NCBI RefSeq assembly: GCF_900090145.1
Contig: NZ_FMHI01000001.1
Span: forward strand, 310,001 to 374,000
DNA length: 64,000 nucleotides
Direction of reading: 5' to 3'
Source of the DNA: Streptomyces sp. WMMB 322
GTDB taxonomy: Bacteria > Actinomycetota > Actinomycetes > Streptomycetales > Streptomycetaceae
This document shows positions 29,011 through 36,413 of this stretch, one piece after another. Position numbers and translations under genes: made by a program. The notes beneath the pieces were generated by a model. The model saw only the letters and a program-made list of their open reading frames with translations, ran no database searches and was not told where the DNA came from. The stretch's first letter is position 1; every line of letters begins with the position of its first letter.

Positions 29011-29591
29011 CGGGGACGCCCGGGGCCGTTCGAGTGCGCCGGCACGGGATGGCTCGTTGCCGACGACAGCAGCTGGAGCCCCAGTCGCAGCCTTCGCCGC
29101 GCCTCGTCCTCCGTCACTCCCAACTGCCGTGCCGTCTGGCGGTAGTCACGGCGCTGGAAGTACGTCAGCTCGAGCGCTGCGCGCAGCGAGGACGGCATGG
29201 ACGTGACGATGTAGTCCGCGCGCGCCGCCGTGGATGCGGCGCGCACCTTCTCCTCGATCTGCTCCAGCCGCTCCGGGGAATCCGGGTACTGCCGTCCGTT
29301 CTCACGGTGTTGCCTGCGCAGCCGTCCCGTCGCGATCTCCTGCGTGACTCCCGCTATCCAGGAACGCATCGGACCCTGCTTCGGGTCGTAGGCGTGCGGG
29401 TTCTCCCAGATGTAGCCGAACACCTCGCGTGTGGCGCGGTCGGCCGCCGTCTCGTCCTCGAGCACGCGGTGGGACAGGCTGTGCACGAGCGAAGCGAAAC
29501 GGTCGTACAACTCGCCCAGCGCAGCGGCTTCACCGCGCGCGAGACGCTGCTGCATCTTCCGGTCCCAGCGCGGTGGTGTCTCGTTCGCCAT
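29007..29591 (-). CDS. ECF-type RNA polymerase sigma factor
   Basis: A 194-residue sigma factor with region 2 (LGELYDRFASLVHSLSHRVL, then ATREVFGYIWENPHAYDPK) and region 4 (MPSSLRAALELTYFQRRDYRQTARQLGVTEDEARRRL), including a helix-turn-helix for -35 recognition. ATG 29591 has GGGAG six bases upstream. Its last codons overlap the start of the zinc-finger anti-sigma gene. The regulon is unknown. The pair lies next to a STAS antagonist gene on the opposite strand, as in other Streptomyces from memory. Confidence 0.9.
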   Translation of the reverse strand: MANETPPRWDRKMQQRLARGEAAALGELYDRFASLVHSLSHRVLEDETAADRATREVFGYIWENPHAYDPKQGPMRSWIAGVTQEIATGRLRRQHRENGRQYPDSPERLEQIEEKVRAASTAARADYIVTSMPSSLRAALELTYFQRRDYRQTARQLGVTEDEARRRLRLGLQLLSSATSHPVPAHSNGPGRPR

Positions 29592-30086
29592 CGTGACTCC
29601 CAGCCGAAATCCATGCCTCCCCCAGAGCCTTCGGCCTGGGTGGGGGTCCCCCCGGGGGCACTTCCCCTCACTTCGCCGGGGAGGCGCCACCCCGGCCGAG
29701 CCAGGGGAGGAGCGAGGGGAGTGTCCCCATTGCCGTTCTCCCGCCGCGGTCCTATTGCAGGGCGGCACCTCGAATGTAGTGCGAGGGGCTGACAACGCAC
29801 GTCCCTTTGCGGCAATGTGCTGCCAGTGCTGATCGCTGATGGTGTCGATCTCGTCACGTTGCGATATTGCTCAGGATTTACCGACCCGCGATCACACCCG
29901 AAAATGCCAGGGAGTTATGCGGGTATGACTGCGACCATTGCGGGGGAGAACGGCCATCGAGCGCACATGCTCTGGTCACTGACTCGTTTTGACCGTGGGG
30001 GGTCGGGCAGCCGCACAAGGAAGGGAGCGTTCCGGTAAGTGCGAAGGGCCCGGGCAGGTGCAGTCGAGCGAAGGGGATACGAGGAC
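29592..30086. promoter_or_regulatory. Divergent promoter region between sigma factor and STAS antagonist
   Basis: The 495-bp region begins with a dispersed palindromic element (29618-29665; CCTCCCCCAGAGCCTTCGGC followed by GGGTGGGGGTCCCCCC). The middle (29760-29950) is much richer in A and T than the rest of the window, as expected for promoters, including GGGTAT at about 29921. No spacing to a convincing -35 box was established. Small frames here have poor codon bias and are not called. Confidence 0.45.
29618..29665. repeat. Streptomyces-type dispersed palindromic element
   Basis: The sequence combines a G-tract/C-tract palindrome (GGGGGTCCCCCC) with an AGCCTTCGGCCT hairpin. Related copies lie at about 14120-14155 and 31448-31482 in this window. 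From general knowledge such elements recur between genes of Streptomyces chromosomes; their role is unsettled. Confidence 0.55.
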
Positions 30087-30464
30087 GTGTCGTTGAAGGT
30101 GTCTGAGGAGGAACGGGGGGAGTGGGCCGTTCTCCGGGTCTCCGGAGAGATGGATCTGGTCACCTCACCCGCCGTGCGGCAGCACGTGCACGACGCGGTC
30201 GCCGACGGCCGCCGGAGCCTCGTCCTCGATCTTTCGGAAGTGCTCTTCTGTGACTCCAGCGGTGTGGGTGTCCTGATCGCCTCGCGTCGGCTGATGCGCT
30301 CCTGCGCAGGCCAGTTGCGGCTGATTCTCCCCGCACAGGGCGCAGAGGACGGATCGCATGTGAACCGTGTGCTGGCGGCGCTCGGCGTGCGCCGTCTCTT
30401 CGACTGCTACCCGGACCTCTCCACCGCGACCCAGGAGACGGCCGCCGGCCCCCTCTCGGCCTGA
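30087..30464 (+). CDS. STAS-domain anti-sigma factor antagonist
   Basis: A 125-residue SpoIIAA/RsbV-like protein. Typical segments are WAVLRVSGEMDLVTSPAVR, RSLVLDLSEVLFCDSSGVGV (phospho-acceptor serine in DSSG) and a C-terminal helix ending RRLFDCYPDLSTA. Unphosphorylated antagonists bind anti-sigma kinases and free the sigma factor. GTG 30087 is used since upstream codons lack coding bias. The kinase-type ATPase 480 bp downstream on the same strand is a possible partner. Confidence 0.9.
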   Translation: MSLKVSEEERGEWAVLRVSGEMDLVTSPAVRQHVHDAVADGRRSLVLDLSEVLFCDSSGVGVLIASRRLMRSCAGQLRLILPAQGAEDGSHVNRVLAALGVRRLFDCYPDLSTATQETAAGPLSA

Positions 30465-30946
30465 GTCCGGCGTGATCTCGCTCTGAGCACCCGTACGCCG
30501 GGCCTGTGTTCGCGCCCTTCCGTCCGGTTCACGCATCCCGCCCGCGTCCCGCCCGAGGTGATCCGCTCCGACGTGGTTCGCTCCGAGGTGATCCGCTCCG
30601 ACGTGGTTCGCTCCGAGGTGATCCGCTCCCATGTGGTGCGCTCCCGTGCGTCTCACGGCGTACGGCCGGCTGCTCGCGCCGATTTGGTCCCTTGCGTCCC
30701 GGATGCCCTTCGGCGTGCCGCGTCCGCTCCGCCCTGCCCGCTGAGGGACGCTGGGACGCCTTACGTCACGCACCGCCACGTAACACCCCTCCGAGTGGTG
30801 CCGCACAGTATGCAGCACCACTACTCCTTTGCGCCGGAATATGCCTGAAGCGCTTGTTGCCCCAACTATGCGTCAATCATGCTGTTCTCGACGGGGTCAC
30901 GGTGCGTGATCTCCCGAGTGCTCGGCAGTTTCGGACGGAGTCAGCG
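30465..30946. other. Intergenic region between STAS and ATPase genes
   Basis: The 482-bp gap contains the 15-nt tandem repeat at 30558-30647, then an AT-richer stretch (30780-30900) likely to hold the ATPase promoter. Frames run through it in both directions without ribosome-binding sites, including one that would extend the ATPase gene upstream; their composition is irregular and they are not called. Confidence 0.5.
30558..30647 (+). repeat. Six tandem copies of a 15-nt unit
   Basis: Six contiguous 15-nt copies (consensus GTGRTYCGCTCCGAS) alternate in two types: GTGATCCGCTCCGAC and GTGGTTCGCTCCGAG, the last two degenerate. The length is a multiple of three, so any frame stays open; in frame +1 they would read VIRSD/VVRSE. 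No spacer structure is present, so it is not a CRISPR array. Confidence 0.9.
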
Positions 30947-31441
30947 GTGCGGGTGCTTCAGGTGCAGTTGGAGATCGGTGCGGACCCGGCGGAGGTGGGG
31001 CGCGCACGCAGGTGGGCGAGGTCGAGGCTGGCCTGCTGCGGCATCGGCAGCGACGACGCACGAGCTGAGACGCTGCTCCTGCTGGTCTCGGAGCTGGTGA
31101 CCAACGCCGTTGTGCACGCGGGCACTCCGTCCGTGCTGCGCATGCTGCTGCCCGGCCGCCAGGCCGCGGGGGCGGTTCGCGTCGAGGTCGCGGACCTGAG
31201 CAACTGCCCGCCCCGGCAGCGTCACGCCGAGGGCGACGACACCAACGGCCGTGGTCTGGAACTGGTTTCGGGCCTCGCAGACCGCTGGGGGTGGCAGCGC
31301 GAGGGCTTCGGCAAGCGCATCTGGTGCGAACTCGACCAGTCGGCGGGGGGTCACGGTTCCCTCTCCACGCCTTCCGCCCCGCCCGCACGCCAGTTGACCG
31401 CGGGCGCGGTGGGCAGCGCGGACGCGGGCTTATCCGGCTAG
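30947..31441 (+). CDS. ATP-binding anti-sigma/kinase-type protein (HATPase_c)
   Basis: A roughly 164-residue protein of the Streptomyces RsbW-like family: LQVQLEIGADPAEVGRARRWARSRL, then LLLVSELVTNAVVHAG (N-box), VEVADLSNCPPRQ (G1-like) and GRGLELVSGLADRWGW (G2-like). The start is uncertain: GTG 30947 has ACGGAG upstream, while GTG 30902 would add 15 residues. A rare TTA leucine codon (31430-31432) lies three codons before the stop, implying dependence on the bldA tRNA. It may regulate a sigma factor together with the STAS protein. Confidence 0.85.
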   Translation: MRVLQVQLEIGADPAEVGRARRWARSRLACCGIGSDDARAETLLLLVSELVTNAVVHAGTPSVLRMLLPGRQAAGAVRVEVADLSNCPPRQRHAEGDDTNGRGLELVSGLADRWGWQREGFGKRIWCELDQSAGGHGSLSTPSAPPARQLTAGAVGSADAGLSG

Positions 31442-31534
31442 TGCCGAGCCTGGGGGCACCCCCGGACGGAGTCCAGGGGGAGTCGCGAGTCGGTCAGCCT
31501 TCACGGTCACAGCACCAGGTACGCGGGCGGGATC

Positions 31535-32599
31535 TCATCCCGTCAGGTCGAGGGCCGCGGCCCCCTCAGCGCTCCCGCTGTCGCCGGGAACGTCGGGTCC
31601 CGTACCGGCGCCCCGGACCCTGAACGTGCGCCTGTAGGCGCTGGGTGATACCCCGAGCGCCGCCTGGAAGTGCAGCCGGAGCGACGACGCGGACCCGAAG
31701 CCCGCCTCCCGTGCGACCTTCTCCACCGGCAGGGGGCCGCTCTCCAGCAGATGCCGTGCCCGCTCGACACGCTGGCGCGTGAGCCACACCTGCGGACTCA
31801 CCCCGGTCTCCTCGCGGAAGCGCCGCGTGAACGTCCGTACGCTCATGGACTCCTGCTCCGCCAGTTCGCGCAGGCCGACCGGCCTGTCGAGGTGCCGCAG
31901 CGCCCACGCTCGGGCCGTGCCCGTGGTGTGCACACCCGGCTGGGGCACCGGGCGCTCTATGAACTGGGCCTGCCCGCCGTCCCGGTGGGGCGGTACCACG
32001 GTGCGCCGCGCCACGGAGTTGGCGACCGCGGCGCCGAAGTCCTCGCGCACCATGTGCAGGCACAGGTCGATGCCTGACGCGACGCCCGCCGAGGTCAGCA
32101 CGTTCCCGTCCGCGACGTAGAGCACGTCCGGATCGACCTCGACGCGGGGATGCAGCCGCTGGAGACGCTCGCAGGAGGACCAGTGCGTGGTCGCGCGCCT
32201 CCCGTTCAGCATCCCGGCCGCGGCGAGCACGAACGCCCCCGTGCAGATCGACGCGACCCGCGTGCCGGGCCGGATCGTGGCCAGGGCTTCGGCCAGCGCC
32301 GGTCCGAGCCGGCCGCCTGCGTACGGCTCGTCCAACTCGTGCGAGGCGGGCACGATCACCGTGTCGGCCTCGGCCAGGGCTTCCGGGCCGTGTGCGACGT
32401 GGACGGTGAAGTCCGCGTCCGTGCGGACCGGACCGGGCGTCACGGCGCAGGTGACGACCTCGTACAGCGGCTCGCCGTCCTCCTCCCAGGAGCGGCCGAA
32501 GATCCGGTGCGGTATGCCGAGTTCGATCGGCAGCAGGCCGTGCCGCACGAGCACGGCGACACGGTGACGCCCTTGGTGGCGGAAGGCCCTCACAGTCAT
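31535..32599 (-). CDS. GlxA-like regulator: DJ-1/PfpI domain plus AraC helix-turn-helix (copy 1)
   Basis: A 354-residue transcription regulator. The N-terminal DJ-1/PfpI-like domain (HRVAVLVRHGLLPIELGIPH, and the nucleophile-elbow motif RVASICTGAFVLAAAG) is followed by an AraC domain: GLRELAEQESMSVRTFTRRF and VEKVAREAGFGSASSLRLHF with the closing GVSPSAYR. ATG 32599 starts TMTVRAF. It is paralogous to the protein encoded at 34349-35500, and their upstream regions match as well. The MFS gene diverges from it and is its likely target. The effector is unknown. Confidence 0.9.
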   Translation of the reverse strand: MTVRAFRHQGRHRVAVLVRHGLLPIELGIPHRIFGRSWEEDGEPLYEVVTCAVTPGPVRTDADFTVHVAHGPEALAEADTVIVPASHELDEPYAGGRLGPALAEALATIRPGTRVASICTGAFVLAAAGMLNGRRATTHWSSCERLQRLHPRVEVDPDVLYVADGNVLTSAGVASGIDLCLHMVREDFGAAVANSVARRTVVPPHRDGGQAQFIERPVPQPGVHTTGTARAWALRHLDRPVGLRELAEQESMSVRTFTRRFREETGVSPQVWLTRQRVERARHLLESGPLPVEKVAREAGFGSASSLRLHFQAALGVSPSAYRRTFRVRGAGTGPDVPGDSGSAEGAAALDLTG

Positions 32600-32618
32600 G
32601 GCCCGATCCTCGCACAAC

Positions 32619-32634
32619 GTGGCCTCCGGGCCAC
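32619..32634. promoter_or_regulatory. Possible autoregulatory operator GTGGCC-4-GGCCAC
   Basis: A perfect 6-4-6 inverted repeat lies 20 bp upstream of the first GlxA-like gene. It falls in a 49-bp block aligned without gaps to the region upstream of the paralogous gene (35520-35535), where the right half GGCCACTCGT is identical. It is a candidate operator for the regulator itself and the divergent MFS gene. Confidence 0.5.
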
Positions 32635-32669
32635 TCGTGCGCCGGACACCACCGGCGGAGGCTGTTTCC

Positions 32670-32855
32670 GTGACCGAACGAGTGACCGGACCGGCGACGA
32701 ACCCGACCACGAAGCAGGCGAGGGGCCTTGGGACCGGACGGGAGGGCGACCCCCCTCCCCCCGCGGACGAACTCGACGCAGAGGGCGGCAACCGCACACC
32801 GCCGCGACCGCGACGCGGACCGCGACGCGTCCCGCGCGTGCACCGCGCCTGGTGA
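32670..32855 (+). pseudogene. Detached N-terminal piece of the MFS transporter, ending in TGA
   Basis: GTG 32670 follows GGCGGAG and opens a Pro/Arg-rich frame that ends RRVPRVHRAW then TGA (32853-32855). The next codon begins the MFS protein in the same frame with VAAVSFVALVGAAGF. In this transporter family a tryptophan usually follows HRAW, so the TGA looks like a TGG-to-TGA change. This frame would be the original N-terminal tail; alternatively it is non-coding and the MFS gene restarts at GTG 32856. Confidence 0.5.
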
Positions 32856-34163
32856 GTGGCGGCCGTCTCGTTCGTGGCGCTCGTCGGCGCGGCCGGGTTC
32901 CGTGCCACGCCGAGCGTGTTCATCGATTCGCTGCACGAGGAGTTCGGCTGGTCGCACAGCACCATCTCCGCCGCCGTCTCCGTCAACGTCCTGCTCTACG
33001 GCCTCACTTCGCCGTTCGCCGCAGCCCTCATGGAGCGCTACGGGATCCGCCGCGTCGTCTCGGGGGCGCTGCTGCTGATCGCGGCGGGAAGCGGACTGAC
33101 CGTCTTCATGGACGCCACCTGGCAGCTCATCCTGTGCTGGGGCTTCCTCGTCGGGCTCGGCACCGGCTCGATGGCGCTGGCCTTCGCCGCCACGGTCTCC
33201 GGCAGGTGGTTCGTCGAGCGCCGCGGCCTGGTGAGCGGCATCCTCACCGCGGGCGGCGCCGCCGGACAACTGGTGTTCCTGCCGCTCGTGGCGCTGCTGG
33301 CCGAGGGCCCCGGCTGGCGCACGGCGTCGCTCACCGTCGCCGTCGCCGCGCTGGCGGTGGTGCCGCTCGTGCTGCTCGTGCTGCGCGACCGGCCGGAGGA
33401 CGCCGGTGTGCTGCCGTACGGGGCCGGTCCCGGGTACGTCACGCCGCCGCCTCCGCCTCCCGGAGCCGCGAAACGGGCGCTGCGAGCGCTGTGCGACGCG
33501 GCCCGCACCAAGGTCTTCTGGCTGCTGGCAGGGACCTTCGCAGTGTGCGGTGCCTCGACGAACGGGCTGGTCGGCGTGCACTTCGTGCCCGCCGCGCACG
33601 ACCACGGCATGGCCGTGCCCGCCGCGGCCTCCCTGCTCGCCGTGATCGGCGTCTTCGACCTGGTGGGCACGGTCGCCTCCGGCTGGTTCACCGACCGCTT
33701 CGACTCGCGCAGGCTGCTGGCCGTCTATTACGCGCTGCGCGGTCTGTCGCTGCTCTTCCTTCCGATGCTCTTCGCGGAGAGCGTCCGGCCGTCGATGCTG
33801 TTCTTCATCGTCTTCTACGGCCTCGACTGGGTCGCCACCGTGCCGCCCACGATCGCCCTGTGCCACCGGCACTTCGGCCCGGACGGTCCGATCGTCTTCG
33901 GCTGGGTTCTCGCCTCCCACCAGGTCGGCGCCGCCGTCGTGGCGTTCCTGACGGGCCTGGTGCGGGACACGTTCGGCAGCTACGACGTGGCCTGGATCGC
34001 CTCGGGCGCCCTGTGCGGCACCGCGGCGCTGATGGCGCTGGTGATACGGGGACGGGACCGGCCGGGGGCGGAAGCGGCGCACGCCGGGACGCTCCAGCAG
34101 GCGCAGGCGCAGGCGCAGGGGGCGGGGGCTGCGCAGGACATGCCCGGCGGCCCGGGGCGCTGA
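32856..34163 (+). CDS. MFS transporter, apparently lacking its normal N-terminal start
   Basis: A 435-residue, 12-helix major facilitator permease. Helices begin at VAAVSFVALVGAAGFRATPS and include LILCWGFLVGLGTGSMALAFA, the loop motif DRPEDAGVLPYG, and GWFTDRFDSRRLL with charged MFS motif A-like residues. It resembles oxalate/formate-antiporter-like or monocarboxylate permeases. GTG 32856 directly follows an in-frame stop and has no ribosome-binding site, so expression as annotated would need coupling or readthrough. It diverges from the GlxA-like gene. Confidence 0.8.
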   Translation: MAAVSFVALVGAAGFRATPSVFIDSLHEEFGWSHSTISAAVSVNVLLYGLTSPFAAALMERYGIRRVVSGALLLIAAGSGLTVFMDATWQLILCWGFLVGLGTGSMALAFAATVSGRWFVERRGLVSGILTAGGAAGQLVFLPLVALLAEGPGWRTASLTVAVAALAVVPLVLLVLRDRPEDAGVLPYGAGPGYVTPPPPPPGAAKRALRALCDAARTKVFWLLAGTFAVCGASTNGLVGVHFVPAAHDHGMAVPAAASLLAVIGVFDLVGTVASGWFTDRFDSRRLLAVYYALRGLSLLFLPMLFAESVRPSMLFFIVFYGLDWVATVPPTIALCHRHFGPDGPIVFGWVLASHQVGAAVVAFLTGLVRDTFGSYDVAWIASGALCGTAALMALVIRGRDRPGAEAAHAGTLQQAQAQAQGAGAAQDMPGGPGR

Positions 34164-34348
34164 CCGTCCGGGGAAGGGCGGATCGCGCCGTACCGGCTCC
34201 CGCCCGGCGTCCAGGCGTGCAACGAGCGGCACACGGCGACAGGCACACGACGATCAGCCGTACGGCGACAGGCACGCGACGACCGTCACACGGCGACAGT
34301 CCGCACGACTACCAGCCGCACGCCGGCCGGCCGTTGCAAGGCCCGGCC

Positions 34349-35500
34349 TCAGGTGCCACCTCCCCGGAACGTGACGCGATAGGCACGTGGCGATACGCCC
34401 AGCGCCGCGTGCATGTGCTGGCGCAGCGAAGCCCCCGTACCGAAGCCCGACCGCGACGCGACGACGTCCACGGGCATGTCGGTCTCCTCCAGCAACTGCC
34501 GTGCCCGCTCGATGCGTTGCCGCGTCAGCCATTGCACCGGCGTGAGCCCCGTCTCCTCGCGGAAGCGCCGCGTGAAGGTCCGTACGCTCATGGACTCCTG
34601 ATCGGCCAGCTCGCGCAGCGACAGGGGGCGGTGGAGGTGGCGCAGCGCCCAGGCACGCGCGGCTCCCGTGGAGGCGCGCACCGTAGGCTCGGCGACCGGG
34701 CGCGGCACGAACTGGGCCTGGCCGCCCTCCCGGTGGGGAGGCACGACGGTCGCCCTGGCCACGTCGTTGGCGACCGCAGCGCCGTGGTCGCCGCGGATCA
34801 TGTGCAGGCACAGGTCGATGCCCGCGGCCTCGCCGGCCGCCGTGAGCACCTCGCCCTCGTGGGTGTAGAGGACGTCGGGGTCGAGGTCGACGTGCGGGAA
34901 GAGGCGGCGGAAGTCCTCGGCCGACTTCCAGTGCGTCGTGGCCCGCTTGCCGTCCAGCCACCCGGCGGCGGCCAGTACGAACGCGCCCGTGCAGATCGAG
35001 GCGATGCGCGTGCCGGGTCGGCGGATGCGGCGCAGTGCCCCGGCGAGAGGCGCACCGAGGCGTCCGGTCGTCTCCGGGGCGTCCTCCTCGTGGGTGGCCG
35101 GGAAGATCACGGTGTCGGCCTCGGCCAGGGCTTCCGGGCCGTGTGCGACGTGGACGGTGAAGTCCGCGTTCGTACGGAGCGGGCCGGGTGCGACGGCGCA
35201 GGTGACCACCTCGTACAGCGGGGCGCCGCCACCCGGGGTGTGTCCTTCGGGGGTCTGCCCGTCCACTTCCGTGCCGCCCGCACCCCGTTCCGGGCTCTTG
35301 ACCCCCCGTTCCGGCCTCTCGGCACCCCGTTCCGGGCTCTTCGCGGCGCCGAACATCTGGTGCACCAGCCCCAGTTCGAGCGGCATCACCCCCGGGCGCA
35401 CCAGCACGGCGACGCGGTGCCGTCCGTCGTCGTGGAAGGCCGAGCCCGTGCGCGGTGAGGCGGAGGGAGAGCCGGATGGCGAGGGGGCCGCGGTAATCAT
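34349..35500 (-). CDS. GlxA-like regulator: DJ-1/PfpI domain plus AraC helix-turn-helix (copy 2)
   Basis: A 383-residue paralogue of the regulator at 31535-32599, sharing long identical stretches (PEALAEADTVI, SMSVRTFTRRFREETG). The PfpI-like domain has RIASICTGAFVLAAAGW; the AraC part has LSLRELADQESMSVRTFTRR and DVVASRSGFGTGASLRQHM. It has a Pro/Arg/Glu insert of about 30 residues near residue 55 formed by repeated SPERG units. ATG 35500 is used. It diverges by 70 bp from a flavodoxin-fold oxidoreductase gene, which it likely controls. Confidence 0.9.
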   Translation of the reverse strand: MITAAPSPSGSPSASPRTGSAFHDDGRHRVAVLVRPGVMPLELGLVHQMFGAAKSPERGAERPERGVKSPERGAGGTEVDGQTPEGHTPGGGAPLYEVVTCAVAPGPLRTNADFTVHVAHGPEALAEADTVIFPATHEEDAPETTGRLGAPLAGALRRIRRPGTRIASICTGAFVLAAAGWLDGKRATTHWKSAEDFRRLFPHVDLDPDVLYTHEGEVLTAAGEAAGIDLCLHMIRGDHGAAVANDVARATVVPPHREGGQAQFVPRPVAEPTVRASTGAARAWALRHLHRPLSLRELADQESMSVRTFTRRFREETGLTPVQWLTRQRIERARQLLEETDMPVDVVASRSGFGTGASLRQHMHAALGVSPRAYRVTFRGGGT

Positions 35501-35519
35501 GGCCAGATTCTTCCATATG

Positions 35520-35535
35520 CTGACCATCTGGCCAC
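35520..35535. promoter_or_regulatory. Likely operator matching the one upstream of the paralogous regulator
   Basis: CTGACCATCTGGCCAC aligns with the 32619-32634 palindrome and keeps its right arm. About 34 of 49 bases including the start codon are identical across the two upstream regions. It lies between two divergent genes (regulator and oxidoreductase), so it may regulate both. Confidence 0.5.
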
Positions 35536-35570
35536 TCGTTCGGCGGCGGCCGCGGCCCCAGCATCGAGGC

Positions 35571-36413
35571 ATGAAGGTTCTGTGGATTTTCGCCCACCCC
35601 GAGCAGCGCTCCCTGAACGCGTCCCTCATGCGTGAGGGAGTGCGGGAGCTGACCGGGTCCGGCCATGAGGTCCGGATCTCCGACCTGTACGCCATGCGCT
35701 GGAAGGCGGTCCTGGACGCGGCCGACGTGCGCCCCGCAGGGTCCGGCACGAGCGACGCACCCCGGCTGACCGTCGGCGCCGAGCAGGAGCGCGCCTACAC
35801 CGCGGACGAGCAGAGCGAGGACATCCGGGCCGAGCAGCGCAAGATCGCCTGGGCCGACACCCTGGTCTTCCACTTCCCGATGTGGTGGTTCGGACCGCCC
35901 GCCATCATGAAGGGCTGGTTCGACCGCGTACTCGTCCAGGGTTTCGCCTTCGGGCTCCGGGGGCCGGACGGACGCACCCTGCGCTACGGCGAGGGCGGCC
36001 TGGCGGGCAGGCGCGCGCTGGTGGTCACCTCGGTCGGCGGCCGTGAGCCGGGCTTCGCTCCGCGCGGCATACACGGATACGTCAACGACGTGCTGTGGCC
36101 GATGCTGCACGGCACCTTCTGGTACACGGGCATGGCACCCCACCGGCCGTTCGTCGTGTACGGCGCGGACCGCCTCACCGACGAGGACCGGCGGGAGTAC
36201 GCCGCCGCCCTGCGCGAGCGGCTGCGTACGCTGCCGGAGGCCGAGCCGCTCGCCTTCCGCAGCGAGAACGGCGGCGACTACGACGAGACCCTGAGGCTTC
36301 AGCCGTGGATCGAACCCGGCGCCACCGGCCCCGCGGTCCACGAGGTGCGCGCGTCAGCCTCGGCCGCGCCGACGCCGGCGGGGAGTGGAGGACTCATGCC
36401 ACCGCGCGCGTGA
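35571..36413 (+). CDS. NAD(P)H-dependent flavodoxin-fold oxidoreductase (quinone reductase-like)
   Basis: A 280-residue cytosolic FMN/FAD enzyme of the NQO1/KefF type. It begins KVLWIFAHPEQRSLNASLMR (flavin phosphate loop) and has FHFPMWWFGPPAIMKGWFDRVL and VVTSVGGREPGF. Likely reduces quinones or other electrophiles by two-electron transfer. ATG 35571 is 70 bp from the divergent GlxA-like regulator, which suggests control by it. The 3' end overlaps the convergent monooxygenase gene by 20 bp. Confidence 0.88.
   Translation: MKVLWIFAHPEQRSLNASLMREGVRELTGSGHEVRISDLYAMRWKAVLDAADVRPAGSGTSDAPRLTVGAEQERAYTADEQSEDIRAEQRKIAWADTLVFHFPMWWFGPPAIMKGWFDRVLVQGFAFGLRGPDGRTLRYGEGGLAGRRALVVTSVGGREPGFAPRGIHGYVNDVLWPMLHGTFWYTGMAPHRPFVVYGADRLTDEDRREYAAALRERLRTLPEAEPLAFRSENGGDYDETLRLQPWIEPGATGPAVHEVRASASAAPTPAGSGGLMPPRA

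Noticed and set aside
29817..30038. A 73-codon plus-strand frame upstream of the STAS gene
   Set aside because: Third-position GC is low compared to genes here and it overlaps the probable promoter region.
30558..30647. Possible CRISPR array
   Set aside because: The units are contiguous 15-nt repeats without unique spacers.
31566..34232. An 888-codon minus-strand frame spanning a GlxA-like gene and the MFS gene
   Set aside because: It lies out of frame with one gene and antisense to the other; the protein is Arg/Gly-rich without any domain.
32150..35458. A 1102-codon plus-strand frame across two regulators and the MFS gene
   Set aside because: It is a shadow frame antisense to both regulators and out of phase with the transporter, lacking domains.
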